Source: Methylococcus sp. Mc7 (lineage in GTDB: Bacteria; Pseudomonadota; Gammaproteobacteria; Methylococcales; Methylococcaceae). Taken from it: a DNA stretch of 64,000 bases. The stretch lies in the NCBI RefSeq assembly GCF_019285515.1, contig NZ_CP079095.1, positions 620,001-684,000 on the forward strand. The letters are read 5' to 3'. The translations under genes were made by a program, and so were the position numbers. The notes below the pieces were generated by a model. It did no database searches, had not been told where the DNA came from, and saw nothing but the letters and a program-made list of their open reading frames with translations. The first letter of the stretch is position 1. Each line of letters opens with the position of its first letter. Positions 6,973 through 15,430 of the stretch are shown here, one piece after another.

Positions 6973-8582
6973 TACCCCCAGGCGGTCGGGCTATGGGTTT
7001 TCAGCAGGAAAAACTGGAGGATGGGATAGCCGTAGCTCAGCGCCATCAGCACCAGGATCAGGCGGTTCCAGAGGGCGAATCCGTTCAGCCACGCCGGCGC
7101 CCACGGGGCGGAATCGTCCGCCGCTTCCACCCTGGCCTCCACCTTTTCGCCGGCGGCCTGGGTCTTGTACAGCAGATAGACGAACAGGCAGGCGGAACCC
7201 AGCAGGATGAGTCCGCCGATGACCATGGCCACTTCGTACGGATCCCAGGAAAGGGTGAGGACGCTGTTGTACTGCACCGAAGAAATCCGCCGCGGCTGGC
7301 CCAAAAGGCCCAGCACATGCCAGGGCGTGGTCATGATGACCATGCCGATGAACCAGCCCCACAGCTGCACCAGGGGCAGGTCTTCGGAATACAGCTTGCG
7401 TCCGCACAGTTCCGGCCAGAGTTTGTAGGCGACGGCGAGATACATGGTGACCACGGTGCCGGCGAAGATCAGGTGGAAATGGCCGGGCACCCAGGCGGTG
7501 TTGTGGACCATGGCATTCATGGCATAGCTGGCGTTGACGATGCCGCCGAAGCCCCCGAGCACCAGCATGAGCAGGGACAGGATCGCCGCCAGCACCATCG
7601 GGTTCTTCCACGGCAGTGCGCCGATCCAGCCGAACAGCCCGGTACCCCCCTGCCTGCGCCCGGCCATCTCCAGCGAGGCGATGACGGTGAAGCCGGTCAG
7701 CAGGGTGGGAATGGCGACCGCGAAGGTGCCGACCATGTGCAGGAATTTCCAGCCTGCGGCCTGTTCGGGATCCATGTAGAGATGGTGGAAGCCGATGGGC
7801 AGGCCGAGCACCAGGATCAGCACGAACGCCGTGCGCGCCAGCACGTCGCTGAACAGCTTGCCGCCGGCGGCCTGCGGCACGTAGCAGTACAGCGCGATGT
7901 AGGCCGGGATCAGCCAGAAGTAGACGATGGGGTGCAGGGTCCAGGCGAACAGGGTGCGCGCCAGACCGACGTCGATGGTGTCGGTCAACCCGAGCGCCCA
8001 TGGCAACAACTGGAATACCGACTCCAGGGCCACACCGAGGCTGGTCCACAACCACAGCAGGGCGTTGGCTGCGGTGGCGAACATCGGCAGCGGCACCGTT
8101 TCGCCGGGGTGGTCCTTTTTCCATTGGGCGAACATGACCAGCATGATCGCGCACCAGAACCACGAGCCCACCACCAGGAGCGTCGCTCCGATATAGAAGA
8201 AGACGTTGGCCTGGATCGGCGGGTAGAAGGTATACAGCACCGATGCCTTGCCCAGCAGGAGCGGGACCGCCGCCAGCACTACCCCGACCACGCAAACCCC
8301 GTAGCCCGCCCAGGCGAGTTGCGGATTCCACACCGGCCGCCGGAGACTTTGCGCCGCCGTGTAATAGCCGAAGCCCATGATGAAAAAGGTCGTAAGCACG
8401 AAGGCCATCAGCACGCCGTGGGTGCTGACCGAGGCGAAATAGACGGCGGGCGACTGCAGGAAGGCGAACAGTCCGCTGCGCTCCAGAACCTGGTACATGC
8501 CGAAGAAACAGGCCAGGCCGAACGCCCCGAAGGCCACCCAGAAGTTGAAGAGCGTGAGGCGAGTCGTAGTTGCATCGTTCAT
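6969..8582 (-). CDS. Cytochrome c oxidase subunit I, ba3-like haem-copper oxidase
   Basis: 537 residues with about 13 transmembrane helices. Expected haem-copper features include VSTHGVLMAF (low-spin haem His), TLHPIVYFWLIPAY (CuB His with the helix VI Tyr), GFHHLYMDP (CuB His pair) and NTAWVPGHFHLIFAG (high- and low-spin haem His). The YSE-type helix and short length fit the B (ba3) family. Start MNDATTT overlaps the subunit II stop in ATGA; the longer frame was rejected. It reduces O2 at the inner membrane and pumps protons. Confidence 0.88.
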   Translation of the reverse strand: MNDATTTRLTLFNFWVAFGAFGLACFFGMYQVLERSGLFAFLQSPAVYFASVSTHGVLMAFVLTTFFIMGFGYYTAAQSLRRPVWNPQLAWAGYGVCVVGVVLAAVPLLLGKASVLYTFYPPIQANVFFYIGATLLVVGSWFWCAIMLVMFAQWKKDHPGETVPLPMFATAANALLWLWTSLGVALESVFQLLPWALGLTDTIDVGLARTLFAWTLHPIVYFWLIPAYIALYCYVPQAAGGKLFSDVLARTAFVLILVLGLPIGFHHLYMDPEQAAGWKFLHMVGTFAVAIPTLLTGFTVIASLEMAGRRQGGTGLFGWIGALPWKNPMVLAAILSLLMLVLGGFGGIVNASYAMNAMVHNTAWVPGHFHLIFAGTVVTMYLAVAYKLWPELCGRKLYSEDLPLVQLWGWFIGMVIMTTPWHVLGLLGQPRRISSVQYNSVLTLSWDPYEVAMVIGGLILLGSACLFVYLLYKTQAAGEKVEARVEAADDSAPWAPAWLNGFALWNRLILVLMALSYGYPILQFFLLKTHSPTAWGY

Positions 8583-9175
8583 GGCTGCTTTCCTCCGGTC
8601 GCGGGCGCACGCCAGTTTTCCTGGGCGACGACGGTCACCTTGCTCCACATGTGGTCATGGCCCAGGCCGCAGTATTCGTTGCACAACATGGGATATTCCC
8701 CCGGCTTGGGGAAAACGCTGACCACCTCGGACACATAGCCCGGCACGATCATGGTGCTCATGTTGGTCATGGGGATGTGGGCGCCGTGCAGCACGTCCAT
8801 GCTGGCCATCCGGAACACGATCCGGCGCCCCGCCGGCACCTCGATTTCCCGCGGATAGAAGCCGTAACGGCCGGCCACCAGCCGGACCTGGAGGGAACCG
8901 TCGGGAAGCGGCTCGGGCTGCACGCCCAGCTTGTCCTCGGCGAATTCCTGGCTCAGATGCAAGCTGGCCGAATCGATGGTTTCGACATGGCTGGGCGGAT
9001 GGACGCCGTGCATGGCTGCGGTGACGACGATCGCGCCGACGAACAGGCCGATCATGGCGACGGACACGAACAGCCACTTCCTTTCCAGCTCATTGATTTC
9101 CAGCCGGGACATTTCTTCCCCCAGCCCCGCCATTTTTTCGTGGAACCACTTCTTGTCTGGAAAACGGATTCGCAT
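8579..9175 (-). CDS. Cytochrome c oxidase subunit II, CuA protein (ba3-like)
   Basis: 198 residues with one membrane helix (about 33-55) and a periplasmic cupredoxin domain. The CuA ligands are clear: CNEYCGLGHDHM gives C165, C169, H173 and M176, with a His in MDVLHGAH. It accepts electrons from a c-type cytochrome and passes them to subunit I. It overlaps subunit I by 4 bp and is preceded by the 46-aa subunit gene. Confidence 0.88.
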   Translation of the reverse strand: MRIRFPDKKWFHEKMAGLGEEMSRLEINELERKWLFVSVAMIGLFVGAIVVTAAMHGVHPPSHVETIDSASLHLSQEFAEDKLGVQPEPLPDGSLQVRLVAGRYGFYPREIEVPAGRRIVFRMASMDVLHGAHIPMTNMSTMIVPGYVSEVVSVFPKPGEYPMLCNEYCGLGHDHMWSKVTVVAQENWRAPATGGKQP

Positions 9176-9260
9176 AACCTTTTCCCCTTATTTTTCGTTG
9201 ACGCGCCTGTTTCGCGCTGCGGGGAAGCGTTGCCCCGCGGGCAGGTCTGTTTTGGGATCG

Positions 9261-9401
9261 CTAACCCACTTGGCCGCGGGGCAGGAACACCCCGAAATAG
9301 AGGAACAACCAGGCCGCGGTCATCCCCAGAGCCACCAGGCAAAGCAATACCCACGTGCCCCGCGGCGCTTCTTCGTGTCCGGAATCGTGTTCAGCTGACA
9401 T
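9261..9401 (-). CDS. Small oxidase subunit (subunit IIa-like), 46 aa
   Basis: A short frame starting MSAEHDSGHEEAPRG with one transmembrane helix (about 16-40, WVLLCLVALGMTAAWLFLYF) and a short tail ending GQVG. GGAGAGGGGTT lies just before the ATG. Position directly upstream of subunit II and the single helix match the IIa subunit of ba3 oxidases. Assignment rests on context and topology. Confidence 0.65.
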   Translation of the reverse strand: MSAEHDSGHEEAPRGTWVLLCLVALGMTAAWLFLYFGVFLPRGQVG

Positions 9402-9474
9402 AACCCCTCTCCAAGCCGTTGAAAAAAAATCAAACCCGCCACGGGCCGCACGAGCCTACACATGGCTCTCCTGA

Positions 9475-10920
9475 CTATCCGGCCTCGGCTGCGAGCTGCG
9501 GCGCCCGGCGCATCTCACCCACGCCGATGGTGAGGAGATCCCACACCAGCAGCAAGACACCCGCCAACGTCACCACACCGAACACCAGGCGCCAGGCCAT
9601 GGCCTGCTGGAACCAAGGATGCTGCTGGGCAGCGAAATAACCACCCCAGGTCGAGCCCTCCACCGCCCGTTCGATGAACGACTGCTCGTAGCCGGCGATC
9701 AATAGCGCCACCGTCATGCCGATCACGCCGAGATTGAGCAAGGCGAGCGCCCATTTCCACTTCCAGCCGCCACCGGCCAAGCCGCCACCCAGCCAGATAT
9801 TACCCCGCCAAGTTTGCATGGCGATGTAGAAGAACGCGATGTTGATGGTGGCATAGGCGCCGAAGAAGGCCAGGTGGCCGTGCGACGCCGTCCATTGGGT
9901 GCCGTGGGTGTACAAATTGATCTGCGGCAGGGTATGCATGAAGCCCCAGACGCCTGCACCGAGAAAATTGCCGAAGGTGTGGGCGATGATCCAGGCCAGC
10001 GCCGGATGGTTGCCGTTCTTGAACTTGTGGACGCCGGCGTCGTACACCGAATGCACCACCATGGCGACCAGAGGAATCGGCTCCAGCGCCGAGAAGAAGC
10101 CGCCGATGGAGAACCAGTAATCCGGCGTGCCGATCCAGAAATAATGATGGCCGAGGCCGAGGATGCCTGAGCCGAACATCAGCGCCACTTCGATGTACAG
10201 CCAGGTTTCCACGATCCGGCGCCGCACGCCGAGCATGTGCATCAGGCCCCAGGCCATGATGCAGCCGACCAGGACCTCCCAGGTCGCCTCCACCCACAGG
10301 TGGATGACCCACCACCACCAGTACTGGTCCGCCGTGATGTTGGTCAGATAGAACATGCCGGCGCAATACAGTCCCGCCAGAGCGACCAGGTCCAGGGTCA
10401 GCACGCCGGCGATGCCGGACCAGCGGCCTTTCGAGAAAGTGGCGGCGACGTTGTAGAAGAACACGCCCAGCACGGCGACGATGCCGAGGTCGGCCCAGCG
10501 CGGGGCTTCGAGGTATTCGCGGCCCTCGTTGACGAACCAGCGGGTGAGGTCGTTGCCGGGACCGGTCTGAACCAGCAGGTAGACCACCACCACGACGGCG
10601 ACCGCCGCGGTCAGCACCCAGAACGCCAGGTTGCCCAAGCCCAGCCCGACGATGCGGGTGCCGCTCTCCTCCTCCAGCAGCCAGTACACCGCTCCGACGA
10701 AGCCGTACAGCATCCATACCACCATGGCGTTGATGTGCACCATGCGGTTGACGCTGAAATCGAGCACGTTGTAGAGGAAATCCGGCCGGACGAACTGGAT
10801 CGCGGCCGCCAGACCGAACAGCATCTGAGCCAGGAACAGCACGACCGCGACGCTGAAATACTTGACCGCCAGTTGCTGCCCCCCGTTGAGGTTGGCGCTA
10901 TCGATGATTCCGGTGCGCAT
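9475..10920 (-). CDS. norB: Nitric oxide reductase large subunit
   Basis: 481 residues with about 12 transmembrane helices from MRTGIIDSANLNGGQQ. His ligands typical of NorB are in NRMVHINAMVVWML, WWVIHLWVEATWEVLVG, GLGHHYFWIG and ASHGHLAFFGAY; the Glu in the second motif is the conserved residue near the FeB site. Together with NorC it reduces 2 NO to N2O. The length and separate norC show the cytochrome-dependent cNOR type rather than quinol-fused qNor. norC ends 2 bp before the ATG. Confidence 0.92.
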   Translation of the reverse strand: MRTGIIDSANLNGGQQLAVKYFSVAVVLFLAQMLFGLAAAIQFVRPDFLYNVLDFSVNRMVHINAMVVWMLYGFVGAVYWLLEEESGTRIVGLGLGNLAFWVLTAAVAVVVVVYLLVQTGPGNDLTRWFVNEGREYLEAPRWADLGIVAVLGVFFYNVAATFSKGRWSGIAGVLTLDLVALAGLYCAGMFYLTNITADQYWWWWVIHLWVEATWEVLVGCIMAWGLMHMLGVRRRIVETWLYIEVALMFGSGILGLGHHYFWIGTPDYWFSIGGFFSALEPIPLVAMVVHSVYDAGVHKFKNGNHPALAWIIAHTFGNFLGAGVWGFMHTLPQINLYTHGTQWTASHGHLAFFGAYATINIAFFYIAMQTWRGNIWLGGGLAGGGWKWKWALALLNLGVIGMTVALLIAGYEQSFIERAVEGSTWGGYFAAQQHPWFQQAMAWRLVFGVVTLAGVLLLVWDLLTIGVGEMRRAPQLAAEAG

Positions 10921-10922
10921 GT

Positions 10923-11525
10923 TCAGTCCTCCTGGCGGCCGATGGTCTTGAAGTTGGTGGGAAAGCCGTTGGTGTCGATGGCCGACATCCATTTCAGGAA
11001 GGCGACGATGGCATGGGCTTCGGCGTCGGTGATCCCGAGTTTTGGCATCTTGCGCCCCGAGCTGAAGGTGACGGCGTTCTTCTCGGGATCCAGCAGGAAG
11101 GCCAGCATCCGGGCTTCGCGCTCCTCGACGCTGCCCCAGTTGGGATCGAGCCAGGCCTTGGTGAGATCGGGAGCGTAATAGGCGCCGTTGCCGAGCAGGG
11201 TGTGGCAGTTCATGCAGTTCTTGGCCTGCACCGTCTTCTTGCCCTGGGTGACCAGAGCTGCCGCCTCTTCCTCACTCAGAGGCCGACCGAACAGCGGTTC
11301 GTCGCCACCGAATACCGGGCGGTAGCGGTTCTGGCTGTAATCGAAGCGGTAGTCGATGACCTTGTTGATCACGCTGTAGGCCTGCACCCGGCTGCCGCCG
11401 ACCGCGGTCTTCGACAGCGTGTCGAAGGTCAGGATGATGAGGATGACGAAAGAACCGGCCGTGACCCAGATCGCGACCTTTTTCCAAAAGCTCTCGGAAG
11501 CCCAGACGGGCGGTGTGGTACTCAT
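10923..11525 (-). CDS. norC: Nitric oxide reductase cytochrome c subunit
   Basis: 200 residues: one N-terminal membrane anchor (about 18-36) and a periplasmic monohaem domain with CMNCH at 104-108 (CMNCHTLLGNGAYYAPDL, very typical of NorC) and a distal Met in GRKMPKLGI. It transfers electrons to NorB. It sits between a small membrane protein gene and norB on the same strand. Confidence 0.92.
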   Translation of the reverse strand: MSTTPPVWASESFWKKVAIWVTAGSFVILIILTFDTLSKTAVGGSRVQAYSVINKVIDYRFDYSQNRYRPVFGGDEPLFGRPLSEEEAAALVTQGKKTVQAKNCMNCHTLLGNGAYYAPDLTKAWLDPNWGSVEEREARMLAFLLDPEKNAVTFSSGRKMPKLGITDAEAHAIVAFLKWMSAIDTNGFPTNFKTIGRQED

Positions 11526-11586
11526 GCCAACTCCCCCTTGCGGTTGCCCTTGTTGTCAAAACCGGCACGATCTTCGACGATGAGGA

Positions 11587-11913
11587 TCAGTCCCCTGGCG
11601 GAGCCCTGGAACTTCTTTCGAGACGATGGCTGGCGGCGCACAAATGCCAGATACCGTGAGGAGCCAGCAGGTAACCGACCAGCATCAGAACCACCACCCC
11701 CTGCCACGCGCCATTCAGGTGGGCGGTCCGGGCCAGCAGCAGCACGGCAGCGGCCAATGCCGCATAACAGACGTAGGCCCCAGCCAGCCACCGCCGCCGG
11801 TTCTTCAAGCGCGCCCAGGCGAACAGTCCCGCGTATCCCGCCCCTCCGACGACGATCGCCGCGGCGGCCACGAACACCAGCCGGAGATCCTCCGGGTCGA
11901 CAGGCTCGATCAC
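11587..11913 (-). CDS. Small membrane protein of the nor operon
   Basis: 108 residues from a GTG start (VIEPVDPEDLRLVFVAA) that overlaps the preceding stop as GTGA. There are three predicted helices (about 11-28, 39-58 and 67-90). The C-terminal tail is basic (ASHRLERSSRAPPGD). No family is recognised. The tight overlap upstream and the position 61 bp before norC indicate co-transcription, so a role in NO reductase assembly or NO response is plausible but unproven. Confidence 0.6.
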   Translation of the reverse strand: MIEPVDPEDLRLVFVAAAAIVVGGAGYAGLFAWARLKNRRRWLAGAYVCYAALAAAVLLLARTAHLNGAWQGVVVLMLVGYLLAPHGIWHLCAASHRLERSSRAPPGD

Positions 11914-13082
11914 GAAGCCACCGCCATCGCCGGCTGAGTCAGGCCAGTGGGAACACTGCGGTAGAGGGCTGCGATCAAATCGGTTTGCGTCACCAGGCCG
12001 ACCAGCTTGCCGCGCTCGTCGACGATAGGTACCTGGTGGACGCCGTGTTCGCTCAGCAGCCGGGCCAGTTCGGAGATATGCACGTCTTGCCGGGCGGTAA
12101 TGGCGGGCGCGGTCATGATCTGGCCGACGACCTCCGGTTTGCTCGAGGTCACCCCGGGCGAGGGAAGCAGGAGCGCCTTCAGCCTCGCGCTCAGGCTGCC
12201 GAAGCTTTCGGCGCGGGTGTGGCGGAAGAAGTCCTTGAGCGTGACGATGCCGATGACATGCCGCCCCCGGTCCACCACAGGCAAGGCCCGAACGCCCTCG
12301 CGCTGCATCAGTTGCCAGATCGACTCCAGATCGTCGCCGAATTCGGCGGTCAACGGCTGGGGGGTCATGATACGGGCGCAGGTGGTCTCGCCGAAGGTGC
12401 GGCGGAACGCCCGGCTGGCGGCGAAGTGGTAGATATCGCTCAGTTCGTCGGCGCTGACGTCGACGAACACCCCGATGTCCTGGAGGGCCGCGTGAAAGTC
12501 CTCGGCCCGGATGCCGATGCGCTCCAGCGGGCTGGGCGGACGAGGCTCGGTCTTGGGAGCCGGTCTGGCGGCATGCACCCAGCGGCTGTAGAGCCGGGAA
12601 ACCGCCAGGATGACCGCCACGTTCACCGCCAGCGGCGTCAGCAGGAACTGGAACCCCAGCGCCCGGATGCCGGCATCCCCCAGCACCGGGATCAAGGCGG
12701 ACGCGCCGCCCGGCGGATGCAGACAGCGCGCGAGTTGCATGGCGAAGATGGCCAGTCCCACCGCCAGCGCCGCCGCCGGCCAGGTATCCGGCACCCAGCG
12801 GGCGCACAGAATGCCGATCAGGCCGGAAATCAGGTGTCCGCCTATGAGGGACCAGGGCCGCGCCATGGGGCTGTGCGGCACCACGAACAGGATCACCGCC
12901 GAGGCCCCCATCGACGCGACCAGGGTCTTCAAGCCGCCCCCCTCGACGAACCGGCTGCTGATCAGGCCGATGAGGAATATCGCCAGCCCTGCGGCCAGGG
13001 CGGAGCGGAATTGTTCCGGGAAGCTGGTCAGCAAGGGCTCGGGCCGCCACAGACGAGGAAACTTCAAGCGTTTGATTTGCAT
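11910..13082 (-). CDS. HPP family membrane protein with two CBS domains
   Basis: 390 residues from MQIKRLKFPR. Residues about 25-180 form an HPP transmembrane domain with the signature ARCLHPPGGASALIPVLG. After a linker come two CBS domains (about 255-315, ARIMTPQPLTAEFGDDL; about 325-380, QIMTAPAITARQDVHISEL). HPP proteins are linked to nitrite transport in plastids and cyanobacteria, and CBS pairs bind adenine nucleotides. As first gene after the NsrR-like site, a role in nitrite or NO handling is likely but inferred. Confidence 0.82.
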   Translation of the reverse strand: MQIKRLKFPRLWRPEPLLTSFPEQFRSALAAGLAIFLIGLISSRFVEGGGLKTLVASMGASAVILFVVPHSPMARPWSLIGGHLISGLIGILCARWVPDTWPAAALAVGLAIFAMQLARCLHPPGGASALIPVLGDAGIRALGFQFLLTPLAVNVAVILAVSRLYSRWVHAARPAPKTEPRPPSPLERIGIRAEDFHAALQDIGVFVDVSADELSDIYHFAASRAFRRTFGETTCARIMTPQPLTAEFGDDLESIWQLMQREGVRALPVVDRGRHVIGIVTLKDFFRHTRAESFGSLSARLKALLLPSPGVTSSKPEVVGQIMTAPAITARQDVHISELARLLSEHGVHQVPIVDERGKLVGLVTQTDLIAALYRSVPTGLTQPAMAVAS

Positions 13083-13166
13083 CGAGATCCCTAAGGCTGA
13101 ACCTTCGCCGACGAATCCGGCGGACCCGCAGGGCATTTCCGTGAACACGAGAATGCCCGCGGCAAT

Positions 13167-13189
13167 AACATGTATTATGAGTGCATATT
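13167..13189 (-). promoter_or_regulatory. NsrR-like operator upstream of the nor/oxidase operon
   Basis: On the minus strand the site has half-sites ATGCAC and ATACAT spaced 11 bp apart with flanking AA and TT. That is the 11-1-11 geometry of the NsrR consensus (AAGATGCATTT and its mirror), and I count 17 of 23 matches. It lies about 85 bp before the HPP/CBS gene and contains a CATAAT element that could be a -10 box. NO-responsive repression is inferred. Confidence 0.55.
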
Positions 13190-13256
13190 ATTGCGCGGCA
13201 TACGCATGTCAAGCCGTTCCGGAACGGATCGCTGAGAAATCCACGATCCACTTTCC

Positions 13257-14543
13257 TCAGGCCGGATAGATCAGCAGTTCCTGGCCGGGCTTGAGGCGGC
13301 TGTTGGGCGTCAGGCCGTTCCAGCCGGCCAGGGCCGTTTCGGAAACCCCGACGCGCTTGGCGATGGCGGCAAGCGTTTCCCCTTTCTTCACCACGATGGT
13401 CTTCGCCGACACCAGTTCCGCCCCATCGAGGCTGGCGGCCATGGCCTGAGCGTTCTTCAGCGGGAGCATCAGGCCATACTTGTGCTGGGGAGCGTCGTGG
13501 AGGGACTTCAGTGCCGGATTCAAAAGCTTGAACACCGGCTCCGGCAGGCCAGCGGCATTGCCGACGTCAGCCGGCCGGATACCGGGCTCGATCTCCACCC
13601 GCGCCAGGACCGGCGTACCCGGCACCGGTTCGAGTTTGAGGCCGTAGCGGTCGGGGCCCGCGAGGATGCGCGACAGCGCAAGAATTTTCGGCACGTAGCC
13701 ACGGGTCTCGGGCGGCAGGGGCAGGCTCCAGAAATCGGTGCCACGGCCCGCCGCGCGGTTGCTCGCGATCGCATGCTGAACCGCGCCCTCCCCCGCGTTG
13801 TAGGCGGCCAGGGCCAGCAGCCAGTCGCCCTGGAACCGGCTGTGCAGATGCTGCAAATAAGACAAGGCGGCGCCGGTGGAAGCGTGAATGTCATAGCGGC
13901 CATCGTAGTCCACAGCCATCTCCACGCCGAAACGTTGGCCCGTGGCGGGAATCAACTGCCACAAGCCGGCGGCGGTCTTCGCCGAAAGCGCGCCCGGGTC
14001 GCATGCACTCTCCACCATCGGCACCAGCACCAGATCCAGCGGCAAGCCCCGGCGCTCGACCTCGCCGACCAAATAATGCAGAAACGGCTCGGCCCGTTTG
14101 GCCAGGCCACGAACCCGCGCCGGCCTGTCCCGAAATCCCGCCAGTTCCGTTTCGACCGATTCATGGTTCCAGCGGGCGAGTTCGAGACGCTCCCTGACGT
14201 AATGCCACAAACCGTTCTTGTGGGTCTTGGGCGGACCGACGGGAATCACCCGGATACCCTTGCCCGACAGACGCTGGACCGGCTCGGGCGCCGCGTTCTC
14301 CGGCGCCATCGCCGTCTGAACCGGGACGGCGTCGGACTCCAGCGACCTGAAGTAGTCCGCCAGCAGGGTTTCGATCAGGTCCCCGTCGGCGGAGGAGTTC
14401 AGGCGCGGAATCCGGTCGTCGCCGGCATCGGCCTCCTCGGCTTCGCTCGTGTCCTCCAACATGGCCAGCCGGAAAGGCGCTTCGGCGCATCCGGCAAGCA
14501 GCGACAGCAGCACGGCGGCTATCGTGAATCGTGGCAAGCTCAT
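13257..14543 (-). CDS. mltD: Membrane-bound lytic transglycosylase D-like lipoprotein
   Basis: 428 residues. The signal peptide ends in a lipobox (LLAGC at about 15-19). A middle SLT domain shows VPMVESACDPGALSAKTAAG (catalytic Glu), GLWQLIPATG and LALAAYNAGEG. One LysM repeat follows at about 383-427 (VVKKGETLAAIAKRVGVSE, then NSRLKPGQELLIYPA). It cleaves peptidoglycan glycan strands to 1,6-anhydromuropeptides. E. coli MltD has two LysM repeats; here I see one. It is divergent from the cytochrome c gene at 14750. Confidence 0.88.
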   Translation of the reverse strand: MSLPRFTIAAVLLSLLAGCAEAPFRLAMLEDTSEAEEADAGDDRIPRLNSSADGDLIETLLADYFRSLESDAVPVQTAMAPENAAPEPVQRLSGKGIRVIPVGPPKTHKNGLWHYVRERLELARWNHESVETELAGFRDRPARVRGLAKRAEPFLHYLVGEVERRGLPLDLVLVPMVESACDPGALSAKTAAGLWQLIPATGQRFGVEMAVDYDGRYDIHASTGAALSYLQHLHSRFQGDWLLALAAYNAGEGAVQHAIASNRAAGRGTDFWSLPLPPETRGYVPKILALSRILAGPDRYGLKLEPVPGTPVLARVEIEPGIRPADVGNAAGLPEPVFKLLNPALKSLHDAPQHKYGLMLPLKNAQAMAASLDGAELVSAKTIVVKKGETLAAIAKRVGVSETALAGWNGLTPNSRLKPGQELLIYPA

Positions 14544-14749
14544 TTCCAGCGGTCCTGTTGTGGTCTGGACGAGATTCGGCCCTCATAACGTATAGCAGCG
14601 AAATGGCGTCTGTTCAAAAAATCCAAGCCGCGGATTCTTGTTGTGAGCGACATGGCCGTGCCATCATCCGGCGGGCGCGCTCGCACGGCGTGGACACCGC
14701 GCGGAACGAGCGCCGCGGTTCACCATCATCCAAGTGGAGGAGAACGACC

Positions 14750-15067
14750 ATGCGAAAGAGAACGATGCAACTCGCCTTGTCCGCCGCCATCGGCGCCGCT
14801 GTCAGCGGCCCTGCGCTGGCCAGCGAGGAACTCGCCAAAGCCAAGAACTGCGTCATGTGCCATTCGGTCGACAAGAAAATCCTGGGGCCGGCATTCAAGG
14901 ACGTCGCCCAGAAATACGCCGGCCAGCAAGGCGCCGACGCCAAGCTCGCCGAAAAAGTGATGAAGGGAGGCTCCGGCGCCTGGGGCACCATGGCGATGCC
15001 CCCCAATCCACAGGTCAATGAAGAAGAAGCGAAACAACTGGTGCAGTGGATTCTGAGCCTGAAATAG
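14750..15067 (+). CDS. Monohaem class I cytochrome c (c551/c552-like)
   Basis: 105 residues with a signal peptide cleaved near ALASEE (about 25) and CVMCH at 34-38. The distal Met is in GTMAMPPNP (M81/M83). The short length and GPAFKDVAQKY motif are typical of periplasmic c551/c8 cytochromes that carry electrons to oxidases or denitrification enzymes. GTGGAGGAG precedes the ATG by 7 nt. A strong hairpin lies about 60 bp after the stop. Confidence 0.85.
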   Translation: MRKRTMQLALSAAIGAAVSGPALASEELAKAKNCVMCHSVDKKILGPAFKDVAQKYAGQQGADAKLAEKVMKGGSGAWGTMAMPPNPQVNEEEAKQLVQWILSLK

Positions 15068-15124
15068 GCGTGAACCGGCTTGACGAAAATCTGTATCCTT
15101 CAAGGTACAACGAGTCAAACCCCT

Positions 15125-15154
15125 GTAAATCCCCCGCGGAACCGGGGGATTTAC
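15125..15154 (+). terminator. Strong 11-bp hairpin after cytochrome c gene
   Basis: GTAAATCCCCC and GGGGGATTTAC pair perfectly across an 8-nt loop, 57 bp after the cytochrome stop. It lacks a T-tract, so it could be a terminator or the palindromic end of an old IS200/IS605-type element. Confidence 0.45.
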
Positions 15155-15184
15155 CTCGGCTCACAAATCTTACGTCTGACTTCA

Positions 15185-15214
15185 GGGACGCTCCTCCGAT
15201 AGGCGGAGCGTCCC
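15185..15214. repeat. 10-bp inverted repeat in a 363-bp gene-free stretch
   Basis: GGGACGCTCC and GGAGCGTCCC are separated by 10 nt. With the hairpin at 15125 it makes two palindromes within 90 bp in the gene-free interval 15068-15430. No gene or recognisable RNA was found in that interval; mobile-element debris is possible. Confidence 0.4.
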
Positions 15215-15430
15215 CTGCAACGATGGGTGGGCACCTTGTTAGCCATGGCTGGCCTCAGCATGCAGTCAGCCATCAATTCATCCCGGTGAAGCTGCTTACA
15301 GGCCGTGCAGGAAATATAGCCGTGACTCACTTGAGTAATTCTCCTCTCTTATGTGGCTAACGACCGAGCTCCGCGGCGATCGCTGGAGCGCCTGGTTGGG
15401 CGACATATCCAGGCCTGTTAGGGAAGCAAA

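Noticed and set aside
6906-8738. 610-codon plus-strand frame
   Set aside because: Antisense to the oxidase subunit I gene.
11013-13094. 693-codon plus-strand frame
   Set aside because: Antisense to norC, the small membrane protein and the HPP/CBS gene; composition is typical of a shadow.
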